A DNA stretch of 64,000 nucleotides from positions 3,095,103-3,159,102 of the forward strand of contig JADCRB010000004.1 in the NCBI GenBank assembly GCA_021464245.1, given 5' to 3'. Shown here piece after piece: positions 56,321 through 64,000 of this stretch. The notes under the pieces are model-generated. The model saw nothing but the letters and a program-made list of their open reading frames with translations. It ran no database searches and was not told where the DNA came from. This stretch comes from Carallia brachiata (Eukaryota > Streptophyta > Magnoliopsida > Malpighiales > Rhizophoraceae). Within the stretch, counting starts at the first letter, position 1. Each line of letters starts with the position of its first letter. A program made the translations under genes and the position numbers.

Positions 56321-59300
56321 TCATCTTTTCAGGAAGTTGAATGCCTTAATGCAAAAGGCGAAGAGGAATCCGAAGAGCACAGATAATCCAACAAGTACGA
56401 TTGCAACAACTCGGAGAAAGTCATACCGAAACCCAAAATAGCTTCTGATGAATTGCTCCACTGTTTCACCGCTTTCCATTTCTTCTTTTATGTCTCCAAA
56501 CTGTGAAGCAACTAATCCATACAAGGTCCAAGAAATGGGGCAAGCCCAATAGTACCATCTCCACCAGATAGGAATCCTCTGTCATAAAGGAACCAAGAAA
56601 AAAAAAACATTATTCAGGTTCATTTGTCTAGCCATGACCTCTTTTGGATGTTAGATGTAAACTAATGAAGACATCAGGATAACTAGAAGTTACCGGCCGA
56701 GGAACAATGAAGCCTGCGAAAAGATTCCATATTCCATAGAAACAAGCTGAAACTATAGCAGCAATGTGTGGGTTGGGTGTCATGGCCACAGCCATCATCC
56801 CATAGAAGGTGAAGTATAAGAGGCTGAAGTACATTATGAAGATATACCAAAAGAACTTGGTGGCTGTCCATTCGAACCCAATCATAGCGTACACAATAAC
56901 CCCATACATGAGAGTTTGAACCAAAATGTATGGCAGTTCAATCAATATCTGCGAATCAGGACAGAGGACGAAATAAACTTCCCAGATTAAAAGAAACCGA
57001 AAAAGAAATTGGTAGATGTTGACAGGAAATGAATTTACCTGCCCAAAAGCATATGGGAATGCAGAATACATTCTAGCTCCCCTTTCTCTGTAAAATACTG
57101 TTCTCTCAATAGCTACAACCGGCTGTGCTGACGTGGAATTCTGAAATCCTATAAAAAGGACAGCAGCATACATGGAACCCATTGCATTGAACAGATCCTG
57201 TGACTTTCTCCTTGAATTCATTAAAAAAAAAAATTCCACAAGTCAAAGAAAAATAACGGGGACGGAAGGCATTCAACCTTGTGGTCAGAATGTTACATTA
57301 CACTGTACCTTTTGGAGCCTAGATTCCAAAATATTGTCCCAAACATCAAAGCTATAAATATTGTGAATAGCAGCCTCACTGCAGTGTATGGCGGGTTTCG
57401 CCAGTATGACCAATGTTGCTTCCATAGGCAAGCCACACATTGTGTTGAGAGGGGCTGTGCATATTGAGTTGGGAAGTAGAGATCTTTTGAGCCTGGTGCA
57501 GGTGCACTTAATTCCTTGATCAAGGCTTTGTTTATCCTGAATTGTTCACAATGTACTTATTAAAAAAATTTTATCAAAAAAGTGTGCACCAAACAATGAT
57601 AATATACTGATCACGTTGATAGTAAGTAAATTTGAACATTTCAATTCGATTTTATCTTGTCGGAATAAGTTATAACTGCAGCCTCCACGAGCCTTTTTCC
57701 TTGTCCCATACTTTATAAAGTTGACTATCTCACCTGTATAGTTCTGAGTTCTTGTATATGTCAGTGAAGTTGACCCCAAGAGCTTCTTCTTGTCCTGCTG
57801 AAGTAACCTCCAACATCCATGTCGCAGGATTGTAACCATCTTTTATCTTGGGAACTCCTTCAATTCCCTTTGAGAAAAAATACAAGTTTTCAATTCACAA
57901 ATCGACCTGAGTTGAAAGATTACATTTCGTTCAGTAACATGATTCTAGTTGCATCACCTCAAAATAATTAATTAGGTGGCAACCATGGTGGCCAATTGGA
58001 CCAACGTAAATCTCCTCTCCTCCCCTTTTCAACAGAAGTAACTGCAATGCAAACCTCGAGTAATTAGGAATATTAAGAACTACAACAGATCACAAGTTTT
58101 TCATTTTTTTGAATGATCACTAGTTTCTTAATCAAGAAAAAACTGTCTCACCTCATCAAATGCATCAAATATATCAATGCTTGGTTGGTGTATAGTGCAG
58201 ACCACAGTTCGCCCAGTGTCCACAGTGTTCCTCACTGTTCTCATGACTATGGCTGCTGCTCTGGCATCAAGGCCAGAGGTTGGCTCATCCATGAAAATTA
58301 TGGACGGATTAGCAACAAGCTCAACCGCAATTGTCAACCTCTTGCGCTGCTCAATTGACAGACCATTCACGCCAGGCAATCCAACAAGTGCTTCTCTTAA
58401 GGAAGTTAGCTCCACAAGCTCCATGACTTCTTCAGCGAACATCTGTCATCCATAAATTAAATCAAGGCCAATAGCTTGACTAAAGTAACACAGTGGAACG
58501 ATATTCTGCCCTGATGCACGGAATGTACCTTCCTTTTATCAGCATCGACCTCAGGAGGTAGTCGCATCCATGCAGAAAAAACCAATGATTCATAGACTGT
58601 TATATGTGGGGAGTGGATGTCAGTTTGCTCGCAATATCCAGAGATGCGAGCAAATGTCTCTTGCTTCTTTGGGTAGCCAGATATTGAGATGCTTCCCTCA
58701 ATGTAACCTCCAGTTTTTCTTCCAGCCAAAACATCCATCAGAGTGGTCTTGCCAGCACCACTAACACCCATGAGAGCTGTTAGGACTCCTGGCCTGAAAG
58801 CGCCATTGACACCCTTCAAAAGTAGCAGACGGTCTTCAGTAATACCTTGATCTCTCATTTCCTGCAAGTGCATGTAATAGGGCATCCTCAGTGATTGGCA
58901 CAGTTTCAAAAGCATTGCTTGTTGTCACTTTGAAGACAATAAAAAACCTCGAGATACCTGTGGCATGTCGACAGCATATTTGATTTCATCAAAAGTCATA
59001 GAGAGTGGTTGAAAGGGGAGAACCATTCCTCTCTTCCTGTTGGGAGGGCCTTCACTAAAGCTGCCCACCCTTGAGGAAGGAATTCTTGATGACACACTTC
59101 TATTGCTCTCATTGCCTCTTCCTGCATTTTTTGTTTTCAATTTCACAATGCTCAATCAGAGGTTAGTTCATCATCCATAAACAAAGGAAAGGAAGAAAGG
59201 AAGCACATTCATTCCTATTTTCACCCACCCAAACTGCTCTTTCCGCTTGTTGACAGTTCAATGGACTCTCCAGTTCTGTTAGCATTTTTCTCGCTCAAGG

Positions 59301-62300
59301 CTTCTTTAGATAGTATTGTCTGAGGCTTTCCAAATGCTGCAATCATAACATTCATCAGAACATACTATTTTCTTTAGAATATAGCAATAATTCAATTCAC
59401 ATATTCCAAATTAAATACAATACTATAATCAAGCCATCAGATCAAATCAATCTAATTTTGCACAGAAAACTGCTTTTAAATAATCTTTTAATTTAGAATG
59501 GAAAAGTGAAACAGCAATACTTACGATTGAGATATTTCAAAGCCAAAATGAAAAGGGCGTTGGATAGGAAAATATAGCCAATCAAAGCTCCTACCGCAAG
59601 CCAATACCAATATGCTTGAGGAAAAAGTCCACGAGACTTCAAGACAGTAACTCCTAGTGGCTCAGTGGAATTAGGAGGAATCTGCAAACACATAAATTTC
59701 ACCAATATTACTTGTCAAATCATTTTCCTTGGTACTCTTTAGATTTTTTTTTTTTTTTTTTTAATTTTCTGTAATGAAATTCAGGAGAATGAAGCTTACA
59801 TGTCTCCAACTGTGCCCAAGAAATTCATTGACAGATATACCATTCTGCACGTACATCAATGGGGATGCCCAGTAACCCCATATCCACCATTTCTTCACAT
59901 CATCTGATACAAAAATGATATGTACTATTCAGCGTGAGAAAACAAATAATTTCACCGGACAGCAGTGAACAGATCTGACACGCAACTCAGAACATCTACA
60001 CACCTCTCGATATGACAAATCCGCCCAAAATCATTACTGTAAGTAATGCAAAAGACCCCACTGTATTAGCAACAATGATGTTCCTTCCTAATGCAGCGAT
60101 CAAGCGGAACAAGCCAGACGCCATCTGGCTAGTGCACACGAGTATCAGAAAGTGCCTGAAAAACCTGCATTTAATTGAGACATTCAAGACTAATAGTCCT
60201 CCTGTGACCTTGAGCCCATATAAGAAAGAAATTGCTTAGCTTTCCACCATTTATCCCACCTTCCAATGTTTGGATCAAACCCTATGACATAGTAAGTCAT
60301 GATCACCCAAATGGCACTTTCTACGATGGTGATTGGGATCTTGAGAATCCATGTGGGGAGAGCATATGCCCATGAAGGATAGAAGAGAAAGTCTCTTTGC
60401 TTGTAGAAGACAGGAAGTTTCATAATGGACATGGCAAGCTCTGAGAAGCCATTGAACATGGCAACAATGATTGAATAGAACAGTGCACCAACATATATCC
60501 CACCATCATCCACTGTCCTATGATGCATCTCGGTTCTTAAAAACACGGTCATTGTGATCAAAGCGGTAATGATAAGCTGAAAATAAGAAAAACCAAAACC
60601 AAAAATTAATGCCTCTTTTAGCATTTCCACATATATTATAACTTGTTTTAGGTCACTAACTTATTCAGTCTTGCATCTCATTTGGGTCTTTCCATCAAAA
60701 GAGAAAAAAAGGGATTAAACTCACTTGGAATAGTTTAAAAACATAGACAAATGAATTTCTCTTCATGAGTAAAAATTCTCGTGAAGTGCAAGCCTTGAAG
60801 AGCTCCTTCATGCTGGCACCATACTTTTTGGTTGTTAGAGCAGCAGGGTGTCCTTTGGCCCTGTCAAATGGTATGGCAAGTTCATCTCCTAGTCTTCGAC
60901 CGATATGGAATGACTGAAATGCTTCCGCAAATTCCTTTGTGGAAACAAAGGTATAAGGCTCATTTTTGTTAGCCCAGTACTGCTCTTGATCTTTCCTTGA
61001 TGTTACCTGTTGCATTCCAGAACGAAAAAAAGTTGGCTTGTCATCTAGTTTATAGGTTTGGAAGATTGACAGATCATGCATATACAAAAGCAACTGAAGA
61101 AACATTGCAGCATGTATGAGTAAAAGGTTTACTTCTTGTAAGAAGTCGGCAACTCCTTTTCTCTCAGGGCATTTGAAACCCATGTGTTCAAAGAACTCTA
61201 CTACATTTTCTCGTGGACCTTGGTATACAATTTGCCCATCCGACAGAAGGATCAAATCATCAAAGAGTTCATATGTTTCTGGTGCCGGCTGCAGCAGAGA
61301 TATTAGAGCAGTTCCGCTGAGAATGTGGATTGATTGCCTGAGCGAGTTCACTATTTGGTATGTTGTCGAACTATCCAAACCAGTTGATATCTCATCCATG
61401 AAAAGAGCTCTTGCCGGCCCAACCAGCATCTCCGCTGCATGGTGCAAATTATAAGATATGCAAAATTATATGGCGACCGATTCAATGTTTGAATTATCAT
61501 GGCATCATTTATGGTCAAATTTACCTGTTGTAAGTCGCTTCCTCTGTCCACCAGAGATACCTCTTATCATTTCATCGCCCACCAGAACATCAGCACATAC
61601 TTCAAGTCCTAAGATCTGTGAAATTTTTAAACCAGAAAGGTTAGACATCTGCATTTTTCTCTTAATTTTTCCCAAAGGTCATTGGCCTAATTGAATTTCA
61701 GGTCGATACCTTGAGAATATAATCTGTAACCACATTGGCCTCCTGCTCTTCTAGTGCTGCTGCCTGTAGAATTGCAACTAAAATTTAAATATGTTTTTCT
61801 AACGATAATTAATGATGATCTGTGGGCTGTTGTAGATATATCTGCTCTGCGAGTGTCTTTCTCACCTTCATGTACACATCAATGTCAGGGTCTGGCTTGA
61901 TATTTGCCGCCTTCTCCCTTCTTGACAACTCTGCCAACATATCTGCAGGATTTCACAGTTTTATAGAAACTTAAACCAAAATCGACTGCAATTACTCAAA
62001 TAATGATCATATCATATCATCAATGTTTTTCTTATGGCCACTAACCATAACGGGTTCCAACTCCTTGACATCTTGTGGAGAAAGCCAGCGTTTCTCTCAC
62101 AGTCATTTCTCCTATATGAAGATCATATTGGCTAATATAGGCCGATGACCTCTGTGGTACAAACTCGTCCATTCCATGACCATTATATGTAACTTTTCCT
62201 GAAAACTGAAAATTTTCAAGACTATCAATATCAGACAACACTAAAATCGAAGCCAACTCGATTCTGCAGAAAGACTATAATTTGTCTCCTTACCTTTAGA

Positions 62301-63497
62301 TCTTTAGCCAGTTTCCCAGCAAGAGCCAATAGTAATGTGGTCTTGCCTGAGCTCGGGGGGCCCAAAAGTAGAGTCATTCTACAAAATTTTGTACTAACTG
62401 AGTGAGAAAAGAACAAATCTGAGGACTCATCACAGTTTTATGTATAAATAGGACAAAGATATTACTTCTACTTCTATTTACCTTCTGGGCTTGATAATTC
62501 CGCTAACATCATGAAGAATTGGAATAGTTTCTTCCTACTCGGAAGTATGTGAAGATAATTCAAAAATCCCTATTGCAAAAGTCAACATAGATGATTAAAT
62601 GAGTTGCCTGTAATACTTTACATAGATGATTAAATGAGTTGCCTATAATACTTTTGGCTATGTTGGAAGTAAACTTATGGGAAGAGTTTAAGTGCCCTAT
62701 TAATTTTGAGTTCGAGAAGAGTTCGAGAAGTGTTTTGAAAGTAACAAACATGTAATTTTTAATAATAACAGTCATATCTTTAAAATAAAATTTCATTACT
62801 TGATTTTTATTATTAAAAATATGTATATTATTACTAAAATTTATAGTGTTGTTAATGTAGGTTGAAAAATCGGGCAGCTTAGCCGCACCCAAAATTTATA
62901 CCTCAAACATGTAACAGAGAAGTTGAACATCGTAGGTAATGCTCTGCTTCCGACATAAGCTTCAGCTTCGACATTTAGATGCTCAAATCGAACTTCGATG
63001 CTCGGAATCTCCAGTCCAACTCTGTGTTGTAAGTTTAAAAAAAAAAAATACAAACAAAAGAACTTCAGGAATGTATCAATAATAGAAGTTAAGTTTGATT
63101 AGTTACAACACTTGTTATCTGCAATTGAATTTTTGCAGACAAACCTATCAGTGCGTTCCCTGAGCTTTAACAGGAACTTCTCATGATCTTCCTCTGCAAT
63201 CTTGACAAGCCTCTCCAGCAAATTCCTTTTCTCTATTAGTCCGAGGCTCTGTATATCAATCTCTCTGGAGTGACCCTCATTTTCAGTGAGAATTCCTCTC
63301 CTTATACGCAGATACGTGGGCAGTTTCTCCAGGGCAGCCCATTTGAGTGCTTCTTCATCATCTTCTCCATGAGAAGACCTGGAGAAGACTTCCATGGTGC
63401 TGTTCCTCCATATGTTAGAACCGCTTTTTCGTGCGCTGCTTATTCTGGCACTGCTTATTCTGGCACTGCTTTTTCTGAACACATCACTTACCTCCAT
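56321..63497 (-). CDS. PDR-type ABC transporter (ABCG full-size), copy B, with two frame breaks
   Basis: Full-size PDR exporter of the PDR1/ABCG40 group, architecture (NBD-TMD)x2, expected in the plasma membrane. The 24 exons on the minus strand are 63145-63497, 62902-63021, 62482-62569, 62294-62378, 62046-62205, 61866-61942, 61710-61763, 61525-61615, 61133-61434, 60725-61006, 60260-60576, 60004-60164, 59800-59903, 59525-59681, 59229-59336, 58958-59121, 58529-58861, 58152-58442, 57958-58041, 57734-57867, 57309-57536, 57039-57210, 56694-56948, 56321-56578. All splice sites are GT-AG. Motifs: [56 protein letters not shown]. Exon 2 (near 62913) and exon 3 (near 62530) are each one base shorter than in copy A, giving an early stop in exon 3. 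Otherwise all exons are open (about 1,459 codons). It is either a young pseudogene or carries sequencing errors; an N-truncated form starting later is possible. Confidence 0.85.
62570..62901 (-). other. enlarged intron 2 of PDR copy B
   Basis: 332 bases against 101 in copy A. It contains a 35-bp direct duplication (62585-62654, GATGATTAAATGAGTTGCCT in both units) and about 230 bases of AT-rich DNA unique to B. No coding value. Confidence 0.7.
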
Positions 63498-64000
63498 TCC
63501 TCACTACCCAAGTTGAAAAATAATGATCAAAACTCCACCCAGCAAAATTATAAAAAAAAAAAAATAAACAAAGAAAGGGAGAAGAACAAGAAAACCCCAC
63601 GATTCTTTCTTTCAATCTTTCATGAAAGGAATGGTGGTTAATTCAAATTCATAGATGTTTCAAAGGTAATGCAGCTTCCTGCTTTGTATCTCTGTCTCTC
63701 TCATTTTCTTTTTCAGTCTCTTTTTAAGTGTTCATTTATGCAAAGAGAGAGAGATGGTCGATTGATTTGATTTCTTCGGATATGCAAATTTGAGGGAGCT
63801 TGTAAGTCCTTATATGTATAGCCGTAGCAGCTTAAACATATTGGGCCCTCGTATGACGTAATTAACTGCGTAAATCTTAGACATTGTCCAATTAAGTCCT
63901 TGTACTTAACTTTTTTTTTTTTTCTTTTGCGACAACAAAAAAGATATATCGATCGTATACAAGTAATTACACTTATAAAAGAGATTATAGGTCATTTATT
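63498..64000 (-). promoter_or_regulatory. 5' UTR and promoter region of PDR copy B
   Basis: Minus strand CTATACATATAAG at 63809-63821 is a plausible TATA box about 310 bases before the ATG. CT/GA-rich stretches at 63685-63700 and 63740-63756 would lie in the leader. The region is not similar to the corresponding part of copy A, so the two copies have different promoters. Confidence 0.45.

Noticed and set aside
62560..62892. 110-codon minus-strand frame in PDR-B intron 2
   Set aside because: It is AT-rich intron sequence absent from copy A; Asn/Phe/Ile-rich with no domain.

Overview
The window looks like nuclear DNA of a woody eudicot. Citrus or another Sapindales is my best guess from the style of the proteins, but I could not test it. 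It is AT-rich, its genes carry GT-AG introns, and most of its length is transposon debris. No bacterial, organellar or viral genome is present, and there is no rRNA, CRISPR array or functional tRNA gene.

Layout. 1-4.3 kb: an O-methyltransferase pseudogene split by a TRIM-like mini-retrotransposon. 4.3-11.3 kb: repeats, including an RNase H-like fragment, a Mutator-type MITE with a perfect 9-bp target duplication, a large inverted repeat and a 102-bp triplication. 11.3-13.6 kb: a PP2C gene fragment without its DGHGG exon. 14.5-26.4 kb (minus): PDR/ABCG transporter copy A, 24 exons, frameshifted and interrupted in exon 22 by a young 4.9-kb Ty1/copia element. 26.5-50 kb: non-coding sequence made of three related segments plus hAT, LINE, SINE, CACTA-like and LTR-type remnants, ending in a 2.5-kb non-coding LTR element. 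50.4-51.7 kb (plus): an intact single-exon BAHD acyltransferase. 53.4-54.0 kb (minus): a two-exon gene for a 152-residue protein of unknown function. 56.3-63.5 kb (minus): PDR/ABCG copy B, structurally complete, with single-base frame breaks in exons 2 and 3.

The two PDR genes and their 3' flanks are a tandem duplication, so each copy acts as a 'before' picture for insertions in the other. Copy A gained the copia element and a roughly 5.8-kb segment holding the PP2C fragment. Copy B gained a MITE and a retroposon with a 17-bp target duplication. The two copies are almost identical in the middle, introns included, and clearly diverged at both ends, which suggests gene conversion.

Only the BAHD gene and the small unknown gene look undamaged. 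The gene types present (O-methyltransferase, BAHD acyltransferase, PDR exporter) are typical of specialised metabolism and its export. I saw no proof that they form one pathway, and nothing that qualifies as a wholly new molecular system. The best leads are the paired empty/filled insertion sites, the mosaic PDR pair and several unusual non-autonomous elements.
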